Part shown: piece by piece, positions 1 to 12,422 of the stretch
Layout: each line of letters opens with the position of its first letter
Numbering within the stretch: position 1 is the stretch's first letter
From: Dictyophora rubrovolvata
Taxonomy: Eukaryota > Basidiomycota > Agaricomycetes > Phallales > Phallaceae
DNA: 64,000 nt
Reading direction: 5' to 3'
Assembly (NCBI GenBank): GCA_029959195.1
Contig: CP114123.1
Location: forward strand, 992,001 to 1,056,000
Made by a program: the position numbers and the translations under genes
The notes under the pieces: generated by a model
Told to the model about the DNA's origin: nothing
The model's database searches: none
What the model saw: only the letters and a program-made list of their open reading frames with translations

Positions 1-480
1 CATAACGATGTCGAAACAAATATCCAACTTTCTCTGGAAAATCACACATAACGCCTATCGGGTAGGAAGGTTCTGGCTGAACATCCCCGCATATAGCAAC
101 CGCGCATCATGCATGGTGCCAAGAATGCACAGAGATACAGGAGATGGACCACATCTTAACCAAATGTGCATCCCTCCACACGGAACAAGTATGGAACCTA
201 CCTAAAGCAATCTGGGAAAGCGCAAATTTCACCTGGTATGACATAAACCTGGAAATGATCTTAGGATGTAGTCTAGTCAAATTCAACCTACCAAACGGAA
301 ACCCAAAAGACTCTACGCGATACTGATCTTCGACACAGCATACCTTATATGGAAATCATGGTGTGAATGGACTATAGGAAATGAAGGAGATCCGGATAAA
401 AAACCCACAATACCTATGCTCCAAAACAAATGGATAGGTCTTAAGCTCCACCAAAAAAAAACACTTTTGCAAGTTCACTA
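1..480 (+). mobile_element. LINE (non-LTR retrotransposon) 3' remnant
   Basis: Two overlapping plus-strand frames (about 8-205 and 144-480) carry the tail seen after the reverse transcriptase domain in agaricomycete LINE ORF2 proteins: a stretch beginning FLWKITHNAYRVGRFW, then a Cys/His segment starting MDHILTKC, then a segment with AYLIWKSWCEW. The switch of frame between about 144 and 205 shows that the coding sequence is shifted, so this is a dead 3' fragment. Its 5' part would lie to the left of the window. I saw no clear poly-A tail or target-site duplication. The family assignment rests on recalled protein similarity only. Confidence 0.6.
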
Positions 481-683
481 GCCCCGGTAAGTCGGATCCA
501 AGTAACCGAATATTTCCGCTGAATTCTCGATAATTCCAACGATCTCTTGAAGGTCTAATTGTGATTATTTTCAGTAACAGGAGCATAATATGTATGTACA
601 TGACCCCCATAGAACGTGTTCTTTAGGGTTCGCTGGTATTGTAATTTTTACTTTGTAAAAGTATCCAAAGGACGTTTGTTGAA

Positions 684-2918
684 TTAATCGAGCCGTTTAA
701 GTCCTCTTGCTTGCCAACCTACAAGAGCCCATACGATAATCATGACAAAAATACCTGTTATAACGCTGGAAAGAAAAGACAATTTAGCATGGTAGTGGCG
801 AAGAGCGAAAACGTCGAGACACCTACAAGGGCTGTAAACTACTTATTCCGAATTTATTTGCGAAGGCACCAGCGATAAAAGGAAGTAGTGCGCTTCCTGC
901 TTGCCCAAATCCTGGAAAGAAAAAGACGACCTGTCAGTCCATGAAAGGTCAAAAGATAATAATATGCTTACCAGCCATCCATCCAATACTTCCGGTCACC
1001 AATCGCTGGGGAATGACTCGACTCTGTGGAAATTAACATTAAACATGGGTGATGAATCGTCATGAGCAGAAAAACATACGCACCGCTTGATTCATCGCGA
1101 TCGGGTACAAAGGTCCTAAAAAAAATCCAATAAACGAGACGCTAATCGCATTTCCAATGAGAGATGGTATGAGCCAGATTGTCAGCTCAAGTCTATTTCC
1201 TCATTGATAAGTAACCAAACATAATAAAGGGGGGGGGGAAGCGTACGAGAGACATAATATGGCATAAACATATACGGTATGTTTTTCTTGAATAAACCGA
1301 GATAGAAAGTGCAAAAACATGCGGCCTAATGTTAAACCTTGGGGATATTCTAAATTATTGCGTTGTTCTATCATTCTTGAAATTATACATACCGCCGAAA
1401 AAGCCGCTCGAAATATATCCGGAACTTGGTCCACCTCCGCGTTTGTCGATGATATACGTGACAATCCAACCTAAATTATGAGATCAACGATGTCATATAA
1501 ATGCATTGTGTGTAGATTTCATTACCTCCCAAAGTGACTTCAACGCCTACATATACTAATAAATAGATGGCCATAGTATGAACAGCCTTCAAGCCCATGA
1601 TTTGTCTCATCGTGCCATGCTGAGATGTATGAGCCGTGTTTTCGCTAGGCGGATGCCCATTTTCGGTAAGCAAAACTACGTATGATATATCAGTTTGTGG
1701 ATAGATAGTCCGAGTCGGTGACCTTTACCTTCTTGCGTCTTGAATTTAAAGACGAAAGCCAAAACGGCAAAAGTGAAAACACAAAGACCAAGACTGGTGC
1801 AATAGTATAAAGACCATTCTGTGAACCCAGCAAATTGGGTAGCTATGAGCGGCGCCGTGAATGCTCCAAACCCTTTATGCCTGGAATTGAGATGGAGATT
1901 ATATTTGAAACTCGAAGAAACTGACCGTATGCGGCATGGATAAGGTTCATATATGTTGCGCTATGATATAATGTTGTTACGAAGCCGTTGGCTTGTGCGT
2001 CCTTGACAAGATTGGAACTGGTTTGACTCGAGTATCAACTCATTGATCTTACCTGTAAGGCAATTCCAAAACCATTTAAAACATATCCTATTACGAAAAC
2101 AGGAAAAGGCGGTTTAGGAATCATCAACACGTATCCTAATATTTGGATAAAAGAGCCTGTGGAGGGATATTAGTAGAAGGATCTCCCAAAGATATGAGAA
2201 TTTATTACCAAGTGTGATAGTCTGTTCCGAAACCAACATTAGAATGCTTTACAAATATAGGCACGATCTATACACTCACCTTTCCAAATCCGAGTCGTTC
2301 TGTAAGCCAGACATTTGAAAGTGCCCCAGAAACAAACCCCTATTTTCACGGCCTTTCTGAATGTTATGGAAATTATTGGAGAGCGAAAGACATACGATGC
2401 AATTTCCGATGAAGATCATTGAGACAATGGTGAAATTAAGCTATTAACCAAATCAATCACTTATCCAAGTATGGCATATATGACCCAACCGCCAAACGTA
2501 CATGATAGTGTTTCTGCATTGTAGGAAGAAGCGGACCCGTGGAACCTATGTGTAATTATGCGAATATCAACCATAGGGATCTTCAGTGAAACAATACAAT
2601 CAAACCATCGTTATATCCTGCCAAAAACAACGGGACGCACAACGCCGCAAACTGGAAATTCTCTCTGCGTTTGATTCTCGCAACCGCTGTCGGGTCTAGC
2701 TGACGTTGACTACGGGTCGTAAATACCGATGGCGTAGTACTAGTTAGAATAGCCGTCTCGTAAAAATCAGCTGAAAAAACATCGTCGTCTCCTTTCGTAA
2801 TGGATCTATTCGCATGAACAGGTCCTAAGGTCTTCAAAATGATGCGTTCAGTCCGAGGCGCATCTGTTGACGTAGCTAGGGATTCCAAGACGGTTGTCGA
2901 CATATTGTTTGAGTCCAC
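684..2918 (-). CDS. MFS permease (Bsc6/FucP-like), multi-exon
   Basis: This is a membrane transporter of the major facilitator superfamily. The first exon (2918-2606) encodes a hydrophilic N-terminus and the start of TM1 (FAALCVPLFLAGYNDG). A GT-AG intron follows, and the next exon gives STGPLLPTMQKHYH, which completes a motif typical of fungal Bsc6-like permeases. Later exons read NFTIVSMIFIG, GFVSGALSNVWLTERLGFGK, GYVLNGFGIALQ, DAQANGFVTTLYHSATYMN, GFGAFTAPLIATQFAGF, GPSSGYISSGFFGG and, near the end, GFGQAGSALLPFIAGAF, finishing GWQARGLKRLD-stop at 684. All joins keep frame across short GT-AG introns, so the gene looks intact. The substrate is unknown; family relatives are annotated as sugar (fucose-like) or drug permeases. 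It is divergent from the DUF6534 gene at 4281. Confidence 0.85.
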
Positions 2919-4280
2919 TGAGCCTGAGAGACTTCAAATCCGGTCGGAGAAAATCTCAGCTGCTTTTTATGAGTGATCGGGTAAACGAGAAGAGAGCTAA
3001 GCCAGTTTTTTTTTCCAGCTAGCACGTTATCTTGGCACGTAATTGGCCTGGCACCGCTGTGGGGGAAATAGTCAAAATGTCAAATGGCATATCGGGTCCG
3101 ACTGATGTTGCGCAAGTTGACGTTGGTAATTAGTCTTTGATAACGCTCTCGGTGAAAATTCGGAGACGGACGTTCGAATCGAGTCATCGCCTTTATCAAG
3201 CCGACTCCCGGGTGGATACTTGTGCTCTAACGTGACCTTTTATTTCGGTAGCGTTCTTTTTTCTACCTAATAGGCACCACCGCTTTGTAAATTTGCGTAA
3301 TTTGGACGGTGTAAGTCAGGTCTGGAATGTAATGAGTGGATCTTCAACCCCACACTGACCACGGAAAACTTCAGACAAAGACTTTCAGAGTCTACAAGTC
3401 CTGTGGAACGCGCAAAATAGAAGAATGTTATGACGTGAAAACGCGGAGGAATCAAACCCTCGGAGGAAGCCAGCATGCAAGTCTGGAATGGTGAATCGCC
3501 GAGCTAATTTGAATCAGGTGGTTTAAGGGTACTTAAGTAGTAACGAACGGATATTTATACCCAGGATAGCCAGAAGCCCTTCACTTCGTGAAAGAAGCAC
3601 CTAAGAACAAGAATTCTCCTGCTGCGGTTCAAATTTCTCTATTGAGGCTTGAGTAATACTTGAGTTAAATTTCTCGAATATAAAATTGTCGCAAAGCGAC
3701 TCAACGAAAGACCTCCACCGCCGCAGACCGCCGCCCATTAGGGGAACAAAGGAATAGGGTTAGCGCTGTGACATGTGACATGCTCCGTTTGTCAACGCTT
3801 CTTACATCATCTCTGGCTCATGAGCTTTGCAATCCAAGCCAAATCCAAGCTCAGGTCAACTCCATGAAGCAAGCTGTCGTCCTCGTGTGTCGAGAAAAAG
3901 GAATATCCTTTTAAAAGTTTTGGCCTCGAATTTGATTGTAGTCGGATGGAGCTTTTCAATTTATAAATGTGATTTCCCAACTGAATTGTCTCAGCAGTAC
4001 ATTCTGCCGCCAATACAATTCAGCCTCACTTGAAATCCCGTAATCCAATACAAACGCGTGGGACAATTGCTTCTTAAGACATGCTTTCTTTAGCCGACGC
4101 TGCTATTTGCCCAAACACATATATACAACAGCGCGTTGTAACCGGAATTCTTTCCTTCTTTCCGCACCTATTATGGACTATTAACCCTATCGTGCTTTAA
4201 GCCCGCCAGTACGAAAGTAAAAAGACCCTTTCTATCCTTTCTTCCTAGCAGCTGATAAGCTTTGACGAGTTTAGCCCTAC
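2919..4280. other. intergenic, divergent promoter region
   Basis: This is the 1.36 kb between the start of the MFS permease (-) and the DUF6534 gene (+). No reading frame here looks like protein coding and no repeat family was recognised. It must contain both promoters; CT-rich stretches lie just upstream of 4281. Confidence 0.6.
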
Positions 4281-6130
4281 ATGTCCGAGTTAGATCCTTC
4301 TTTCCCAGTTTTGCCATCTGGGACCTCTCTTATACCGGGGTTTACCAAAACATTTGGATTGGTGTTCATCGCCATCATCGTGGCGGCCTTTTTGACGGGA
4401 ATCTTGACGCTCCAGACGTATATCTACTATAGCCTGTTTCCAAACGATCCAGTGTATTACAAAATCGCGGCAAGTGGCTTTCTCAAGTCATCTTTCAAGG
4501 ATTCTGTGGACTCACATTTATCTACACTTATTATTAGATCGCTGCTGTGTTGTATGTTCATCCCATCTGTCTCTCATCTTTCTCAATGTTCACCGCATCC
4601 TCATCCAGTATTCTGAACATGGCCCACTTCGTAAGCAGCGTGGATTTTGCATGTACGTTTTCTTTCTCTAGAACACATGTTGAATCGATTGAACATCTCA
4701 CACAGGGTGGTATCTGGTTCGGAATTGGGGCAACGTTAGCGCCGTCGGCACTGTTCGAATATCTTACGGTCTTACTGTCGTCTTCGGCTCGATCCTTATT
4801 TTCCTTATCCAACTGCTTTTCATGAAACGAATCTATAGTCTCGACAGACGTATGATATACTTCATTGTTCCTATGCTGGCGTTCATATGCATCGAATTTG
4901 GCTTTGGTATCCTTGGCGCCACCTATGGCCTTAAACCCGTGTCCTTTCAGAAACTGGCGAGTATGTCCCTTCTCCATCTGTACTTGATCCGAGCGCCTCT
5001 GATAATTGATTGCCATTCGTGCGTTAGCTCCCAATGCTTTTGCTCAGGTAAGAAGTTGAAGTATTTCATAATGTTATGATGTCAGATCAACAAGTTTCCA
5101 TGATTAGGCGGTCGTTGCTATCTGGTTAGGTTCTGGAGTCATTGTAGATTTTGGTATTGCTGTCGTGTTATCCTTTTCCTTGCATTTCAGAAGAACAGGA
5201 TATAAAAAGTAGGTTTTCAGAAAACGTCAGATTCTTACAAAGATTTTTGACTGTAATTCCTTAAAGAACGGAGTAAGAATTTCGCCAGTTCATATTGTCA
5301 TATTCATTATTTGATTATATATTAGTTCTATCATAACAAAATTGATTCTATATACAATTAGTAAGTTCTAGTCTTTCATTTGTTACCGTCAAGTGACGTT
5401 TTCACTCAGATACCTGTGTCCTCACAAGGTGGGTTAATGAAATCCAACTAAGATCATGCACCGGAAAATAACATTCGAAACCAATATAGCGTAGCGGCTA
5501 TCCTCGATCTCATAACGGTATGCAAGAGTTATCATGCAAACATACTTCTGCTAAGCGCCATTGAATTCTTCAGTTCTACAGACAAGCTCAGCTAGGCGAA
5601 ACATTATTTCTTTGTTATATGTTGTTGTGCGGCAGTATGTGTCCCCATTGTACTATACGTCTTCGTGATGCCTCGCTGATGTGATTTCACTATTGTTTCA
5701 AAGTATTTTCCAATTCCCTCTTGGCATCATTCAATAGACGTGCGGCATTTCGTACCGATGCGTCGAAAAGAGCGCCGTCAGTGTTCTTGTTTTCCCTCGG
5801 TTCATTCGTTATACATCTAATTCTTTTTGTAGGGCGGTTTCAACCGGACTTGTCATTGAACACAGTCCTTCAGACCCCAATCAGACATTTGAATCCAGTT
5901 TTTCAGACCCCAATCAGACATTTGAATCCAGATATCAATCGCAAACTTCTCCTGACACAAGCACCCTCCCAAGTCCAAAGACGCCGACAGCACCACAATC
6001 TGGCCATTGGGATGTGGAGCTGCGCTCTGTGTCACCATCACATGATCATTATGGACGTCACCGAGAATATTCGATTCAGCATTTATCCCCAACATCTCCA
6101 GTTGATTCTAAAAAACCATCCTTAGCTTGA
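4281..6130 (+). CDS. DUF6534-type seven-helix membrane protein A
   Basis: This is an agaricomycete DUF6534-type multi-pass membrane protein of unknown function. Exon 1 (4281-4469) ends TM1 with ILTLQTYIYYSLFP. The intron at 4470-4537 appears to be GC-AG (donor GCAAGT). A 14-nt exon (4538-4551) and an exon at 4609-4652 follow, then exon 4 from 4706 reads WWYLVRNWGN and continues to GILGATYGLKP. A 20-nt exon (5028-5047) encodes TPNAFAQ, and the next gives AVVAIWLGSGV. Short exons SIITKLILYTI, TSVAAILDLIT and FSNSLLASFNRRAAF follow. The hydrophilic tail ends KKPSLA-stop at 6130. The tail has a 28-bp direct repeat (5871-5898 and 5904-5931), which doubles SDPNQTFES. Paralogue B (12423-14143) supports the exon phases one by one. 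Function unknown; earlier suggestions for such families are membrane sensors. Confidence 0.8.
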
Positions 6131-6540
6131 TCTGATGCGCCGATGTGGAATGAACAGTGCGTTGATTATGTGCGTAGGTTACGTACGTAACGTAATGTTC
6201 AGGGTCCATGTGGATAGGTTTATTTCGGAATTCTTCCATTCTTTTTTGTTGCTGTGTTTTGCATTGTCCATCCTTGTTTTTTGAATTGTTTTCATCCCGC
6301 ATTGTACACTTAGTATATACCGTCTTGCATGCCCCCTTCATGGACATTTTATAGTTGATACAGTACATGTGTTTAATGCTTGCTGCGCCAAAGAAATAGA
6401 TAAATCCAAACAAAGTGTTCCAGTCATGAAACGTTACATTTGTCGCTCCAAGCCTGGAGTTGGCAAGCACAGTAGTACGTTCCCAACACCTGCATCATGG
6501 CCGGTAAGACGATGATACTCGGTGTTGGAACGCTGCCTGT
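6131..6540. other. intergenic, convergent 3' ends
   Basis: This is 410 bp between the stop codons of the DUF6534 gene and USB1. Nothing recognisable lies in it. The minus-strand reading frame here has no family resemblance. Confidence 0.6.
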
Positions 6541-7612
6541 TTATCGGAATAACGATAAAGGGCAAGTAGTGACCTGTTTCCCGATCCGTACTTTCACTGT
6601 GTCCACGGTGAAAGTTATACGGCTTAATTGTTTGCCTAGGGTATCATTCAAAGTTGTGAGAATCTCGGGGGAGATGGAAGACAAAGTCGGAAATTCGATA
6701 TCATCTTTTATGGGAACGTCAGTGTCGGACAGCGAAGGTGGAGACTGGACTGGGTTAGTTCTTGATTTGGTTTTCAGTAGAGCCCAGGCTATGGACGCGT
6801 GAAATCGTGGTTCTGAGTAGTATTCCTTCTGGTATAGGGAACAGAGAGTGGGTGTTAGGCGATCAACAAAGCTGCGAAGCTAACGCGAAACAATCAAGAT
6901 ACAGTCATTGAACACAAAAAGAACCAAACCTCGGAATGACCAGCCCCAATTTCCATAGCAACGAATGCTCGAGTCTTCTCATCGTTTTCAAATGCTGTAA
7001 AGCTGGCAAATGAAGCTGGAAATCTGGTACGCGCATTAGACTATTTGAAAAATGCAATAGAAATAGGTTATTACACTACGTGTGAGGAAGCCACAGTTTT
7101 GACGGACTGTTTCAATATCTCCCTTTGTTGATGAAAAAGATATATAGGGCGAGACAAGCTAATATGAAGCTCGCAGTCGCAAGTTTCATCTCTGACACTT
7201 CTTTCAAAGTCTTCGATAATTGGATGTATTAATGGCTCTGATTGTGTTAAAATGTCAAGAGCCTGCTTTATGATTTTGGATAATTCCCGTATACCATCCA
7301 CACCGATATTGACGGGGACATAGACATACGATGCAAATTGACCTTCGACATGGGGTTGTGTACGGATGCGACCTTGATGTTTGGACGGGTCATCGATAGG
7401 TTCGAGCGATATCAATCTCGCCGACACTTTCGGTAACTTCCTATAAGCTAAATTAAGCATTTTTAAGTATATCACACATAATTAGAAATCCCCAACCTTT
7501 TCCCCTCTGTTTTCGGAAGACCAGATGTGGGTGAAGCGGTTCTTTTTTTACTTCGCTGAGGAGATGAATCTGAATCTTCTCCCGAGCTGAGATAATCTAC
7601 GAGTTTGTCCAT
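6541..7612 (-). CDS. USB1: U6 snRNA phosphodiesterase USB1
   Basis: USB1 is the 3'-5' RNA phosphodiesterase that trims and seals the U6 snRNA 3' end in the nucleus. The start MDKLVDYLSSGEDSDSS begins an acidic N-terminus. The next exon reads LISLEPIDDPSKHQGRIR and PHVEGQFASYVYVPV, a USB1 signature. The two catalytic HxS tetrapeptides are present: LHISLSRPIY in this exon and FHASIAWAL in the last exon. The middle exon reads FASFTAFENDEKTRAFVAME, also typical. Introns are short GT-AG and joins hold frame, so the gene looks intact. The C-terminal exon has an extra Ser/Thr/Pro-rich stretch between FHASIAWALL and the terminal beta strand. The stop is at 6541. Confidence 0.9.
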
Positions 7613-9421
7613 TATTTATAAATCATCAAGTCATCCGGGATTAACGTTGGATGTCCTAGATTAGTGAGAGTGCAGCTGAGCTGAACGTTGGGCCGACGCC
7701 GTGATGCCGAGCCTCTGACTAATCTCCGACTGAAATTCGTCGCTCACAATACGACTTCTATTGAGATTGCAATTGAGATTACAGGCACGGGGATGTTAGA
7801 CAAGGAGGTAGAGCGAATAAAAGAGGATCGTATATTACTAATAATTAGCTCGACTTTAAATACAAAAAAGAAAATTATTACGCTGAGACATATTTTAGAG
7901 AACGAAAAATATGAATATAAGACAGAAATAAATAAAGAAATATTATTGGCTGCCACCTGCAATCCGCGGATTCGTGTATTAGCTAATGGCAGCGTTACTT
8001 TTCAACAACTTCATTCCGTTGTCAACACAATGTCAATATGTCAACATTGAGAAAGTTCGAAACTCTCAACAGATGTCATTTGTATTGCTCATTCTTACCT
8101 TGCCATCAGCTGGCTTGAACCGCCCACGATTGCCAACCTTGGGACTGGTGTGAATTTGCAAACGTGGGATATTTTAAAGTGACGTGAAAGCCAGTGAACC
8201 TCCTACACATCAAACGCGCTGACGATCTCTCTTGGCGTCTAGGACATGAGTTGAATTATCGTATCTTCTTTCCGACAAAGCGGGATATTGATTTTTATTC
8301 TTGGAATCTTTATCCCCATCGAAAACCTGGTTTGCTGATTCCTTCGTTTTCCATATAATGTCCTTGACCTGCTTGTTGGGTATCTCAATCAAGGATCTCA
8401 AGATATAAAATTGACTCTTTTAAAATAGCAACCTTTTTCTGATTATATCACAACGGACAGCCTGCTTCTTAATGTAAGGCCTCGCTTGTGTGGATCCGAG
8501 ACGTACTATCCCTCCGAATCGATGCAAGAACATCAAGCTGTGATCTATGTATTATGTTATCTCTACGGGCTGTGGCGACCAACATCACCGAAAATCATCA
8601 ATCTCTCGACTCCATATGCATCAACTGGGCGAAGATGAACGACCGTGACGTTCGTCGATAAATACATCAACGAGCGGTGCCGGTTGGTGCCATGTGAACT
8701 TTTGCTGATTACTTGTTATTTATGTAAGTCTTGCTTTGTTACCTCAGTTCCGAACAATACAACGTGATCAATATTCATCGTTAAATTATTTACAGTACAC
8801 CTTTGATTTGGATTACTGACAAAGACCTCGAGGACTGAACGTGGGATTAGAAGGATGGGTATGTGCTTTTGTTCCACGAAATTAGCATTGTAATTTAAAT
8901 TTGATGCCTTTTATCAATACAAGTGCGCGTTCATGACTTAACTTTTTTCGTCCGTGGCATTATTTTTCCGAAAAAAAGAATGAAAAGTTATTGGTGATAG
9001 AAATGTGCCGCCACCGCACCATGATTACAGGAGGATTTTAGGAAATTCCCATCCAATGATTACTCAACTGAGGACAGATATTGTGAAAAAACCTCATTCC
9101 TAAACAAATCCGCTGGTTGGTGATGCACGGACATGTCAATCTATCTCTGCTCGCCTCGTTGATATAAGAACTTGTCAGTTGGTTTTTTCCAGATCTCCTA
9201 AAAGGCTTCTTTAATCTACCATCGGCCCCTTTTCAGATCGAGTTTTGAATCACGCTGTTCTTGTGCTCTTCCCACGTGTAAAACGATATTCCTGGTTTAC
9301 GTGGTGGTTCCGACTAAGAAGGTCGGTTTGACTGCGAACTCGAGAATCTTCCAATTTTCCAATAAAAAGTGCACTCCTTGGCGTTTCCTTTCTCCTTTTC
9401 TCTCTTCCAAGTCGTCCTCTT
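7613..9421. other. intergenic, 1.8 kb
   Basis: No gene is supported between USB1 (-) and the DHA1 transporter (+). The 120-codon plus-strand frame at 7688-8050 passes through an AT-rich, Lys/Ile/Glu-rich stretch without any known motif. The CT-rich segment at about 9190-9415 is a likely core promoter for the transporter and contains ATCGG (9221). Confidence 0.5.
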
Positions 9422-11562
9422 ATGAACGAACCTCCACGATCATCGTCTTCTAGGACCAGCGGCGATGCACCTGCAAGTCTGGACCATGCTTCAAGTTTAG
9501 ATAAAAATGAGGCCACAGAAGCTGAGAAAGACAAGTTAGAAAAACAAGGTGAAAAGATTGAGTGGAATCATGATCCAAGAAATCCGCGGAATTGGCCTTT
9601 GGGAAAGAAGTGGGTGCGTACTTATTTTCTTCTTTAATGTCATACCAACATTTATTGCTTGTAAATTGTAAAGATTACCGTGGCCATAGTAATGGACAAT
9701 TATACTCATGAAGCTTAGCCAGGTCTTGACAGTTTTAATTAGGTTTCACTCTATACATTTGTGGCTCCCTTAGGAACATCGATGATTGCCCCTGCGTTAC
9801 CAGATATAGCGGAAAAATATGGTCCGTTCTAATACTTTCATAGAAACGTTTATACTTTGTTCTGAAGTGCCCCTTAGGAATTACCAATCCCACAGTGCTA
9901 GCTCTCACCTTATCTATATTCCTTCTCTCATTCGCTTTTGGCCCTCTTTTCATCGCGCCGCTCTCGGAAATGTATGGACGCACGTGGGTAAGGGCAACTT
10001 CCTTTTTCCTATCATAATATTCATGTAATATCACCCTATCATCCTCTACACAGGTGTACCATATCAACAACCTTGTATTTTTGGCTTTCAACCTGGCCTG
10101 CGGCTTTGCTCCAACTGGCGCCTCGTTGATTGGGTTTAGGTTCTTAGGTATGTCCATCTTTTTTATCTGTTTTCCACGGTCAAACCGCTCAACGCATTTC
10201 AGCTGGATGGACGGGTGCGACTCCTCTGGCGATTGGTGGCGGAACGGTTGGCGATCTTTTCTCTGAACGTGAGAGGGCGGGAGCTATGGCTTTATATACA
10301 CTAGGCCCCTTGATAGGTACTTCACAAAATATCAATTCTTTTTTGATCGCTTACACCTTTCCTCAAGGACCCGTCATTGGCCCAATCTGCGGTTTGTGAT
10401 TGCTTTGGTTCTTTGCCCTTCTTGTTCTCGTTACACCCTACTTCAGGAGGATTCATCACTGAAGGTGTAGGTGTCAAATGGGTGTTTGTTACGATTAGTG
10501 CCCTTTGTGGTGTCGCGGCAATCATTGGGATCCCACTTTTACGGGAAACATATCATCCAGCCATCCGCTTGAAAATCGCGAAGGAAGATGGTGACCTAGA
10601 TAATTTTATCAAGGAGAACCCATCTCTGGCTGTGGGCGGCTTCAACTGGAATATTTTGTGGCTGAACATTAGCCGACCCGCGATCATGCTGACTCGCAGC
10701 TTCGTATGCTTTATTTTGAGCGCGTTTATGGCGTTGTGAGTCTCAATTCTTTTCGGTTAGAGACAGAAAATGGAATTTATCTCTATCATTTTCTAGGAAC
10801 TATGGAATATATTATTTGATGTTCACAACATTCCCAACTCTGTTTACGCAGGTGTATCACTTCTCTGTCGGCGTTTCCGGCCTTGCATACATAGGCCTTG
10901 GCATTGGGCTCATAATCGCTACTTTATTCGGGGTGAAGATTTCGAATAAAATCTATAACAAGGTAAGGGGTCTTGTATCAATGTTTGGGCTATGGTTTTT
11001 GTTCATCCCGATGATTGCATGATTGCAGTTAGCCGATAAAAACGGTGGGATTGGTACCCCGGAGATGAGGATACCCTCATTGATATTCGGTTCCTTCTTC
11101 GTGCCGATTGGACTTCTGTATGTGCTTCTTATTAATATGACTTTCCATTCTAATCACACGGTCGAAGCTGGTATGGATGGTCTGCTCAAGCTGAAATAGT
11201 TTGGATTATGCCCATCATTGGAACAGCTATATTTGGGTTAGGACCATATGGGCTGCTTGGTCGCCGTTCGCTGACATCTGCTTCTTTTCAGGTTCGGTCT
11301 CATGACGTCCTTTCTTCCCATCCAATTATACCTCGTCGATGCTTTCACATACGCCGCCAGCGCTTTATCTGCCGCCGCTGTCTTCCGTTCAGTCCTAGGT
11401 TTCGCATTCCCACTCTTTGGTGAGCAGATGTACGCGAAACTAGGCAACGGCGGTGGAAACTCGTTACTCGCGGGACTTGCTATATTTATTGGAATACCCT
11501 TTCCCATCTGGATTTATTTCAAGGGAGCGGAAATTAGGAGCAGAAGTCCTTTAACACGATGA
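9422..11562 (+). CDS. MFS drug:H+ antiporter (DHA1 family)
   Basis: This is a plasma-membrane MFS exporter of the DHA1 (12-TM) group. The N-terminus is hydrophilic and Glu/Lys-rich and ends with DPRNPRNWPLGKKW, the standard lead-in to TM1 in fungal DHA1 proteins. Exons then give APLGTSMIAPALPDIAEKYG, NPTVLALTLSIFLLSFAFGP, LSEMYGR (motif A), GDLFSERERAGAMAL and GPLIGPVIGPICGG (motif C). The C-terminal half includes FGLMTSFLPIQLYLVDAFTY and ends RSRSPLTR-stop. About nine short introns split it and every join checked keeps frame. It is the nearest transporter to the terpene synthase (3.8 kb downstream), so export of the cluster product is plausible, but this is inference. Confidence 0.88.
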
Positions 11563-12422
11563 TTATGCTTTCCCACCAGCACGCCTGTCACTAATCCTTT
11601 TTAAAATATTCTGCCACATCTCTTTTTTTCCTAAACAGGACTTATTGTAGCACATGCATATATTCTATTGATCCGAGTTTCTCTCACAGCTTCCTGACGA
11701 CGTTGACATTCTCAACGAGTTCCTACGCAACATGGTAACTCCACAGGTGCCCACTGCCATCCAAAGGACTAGAAACCTCCCAAAGGAAGCCAATACGAAA
11801 GTTAAAATCATGACCGTCACTATTGGAAGACAGCCATCATCACTAGAACATATGAGGGTGATTTGATGCAATTGTGCACAGTTTCACCTTGACTTCTTGG
11901 GTTACAGCATGCTGCTCAATAAAGATCACCGCAAACCGGAAAATTTACTGTAGATGTCGAATACAATTTTCCCGTGAGCTATAGAAATATGTTATGTACA
12001 TATCGTGGCACCTTACGCTGATGAATAGCATCGCAAGTGCCTGATATTATGGACTATCATCGGACAGCCAGATATGAATTGGAAATAGCGCTAATAAATG
12101 AACTTCGTTGGACAGCATGAGGCCCGGAAGTTTCCATTGCATAGACCTTTTATTCACCGGTTGCAGTTGGGCCCCCGGTGCATCACGAAAGTTTTCGAAA
12201 AATCCGACACGGGTTACTTTTATTAAGACGATTCAAAACACCGTGGTAAGGTTACATAGAGGGACGAATGAGTAGCATATGTATATTAAACAAACTATTA
12301 CCACCCTTTCAAACTACTGGAAGTCTTGCCCACTCCAGCGAGGTATTAGATAACCGGCGAAGGGAAAAAAATACAACAGAATCAGAGAGCGCTGTGGGGG
12401 TGTTGCAATAAAATTTCAACAT
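11563..12422. other. intergenic, convergent 3' ends
   Basis: This stretch lies between the stop of the DHA1 transporter and that of DUF6534 gene B. A plus-strand frame at about 11690-11865 (LPDDVDILNEFLRN...) looks weakly protein-like but has no start, partner exon or known motif, so I did not call a gene. Confidence 0.45.

Noticed and set aside
3115-3195. tRNA-like stretch with GTTCGAATC
   Set aside because: The T-arm does not pair, no acceptor stem or D-arm could be built, so it is not a tRNA gene.
4558-5034. 158-codon minus-strand frame opposite DUF6534 gene A
   Set aside because: It is a shadow of the plus-strand exons, which are supported by the paralogue.
6108-6470. 120-codon minus-strand frame between two 3' ends
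   Set aside because: Lies across convergent 3' ends, without family resemblance or promoter context.
7688-8050. 120-codon plus-strand frame beside USB1
   Set aside because: AT-driven composition, no motif, no splice partners; probably chance.
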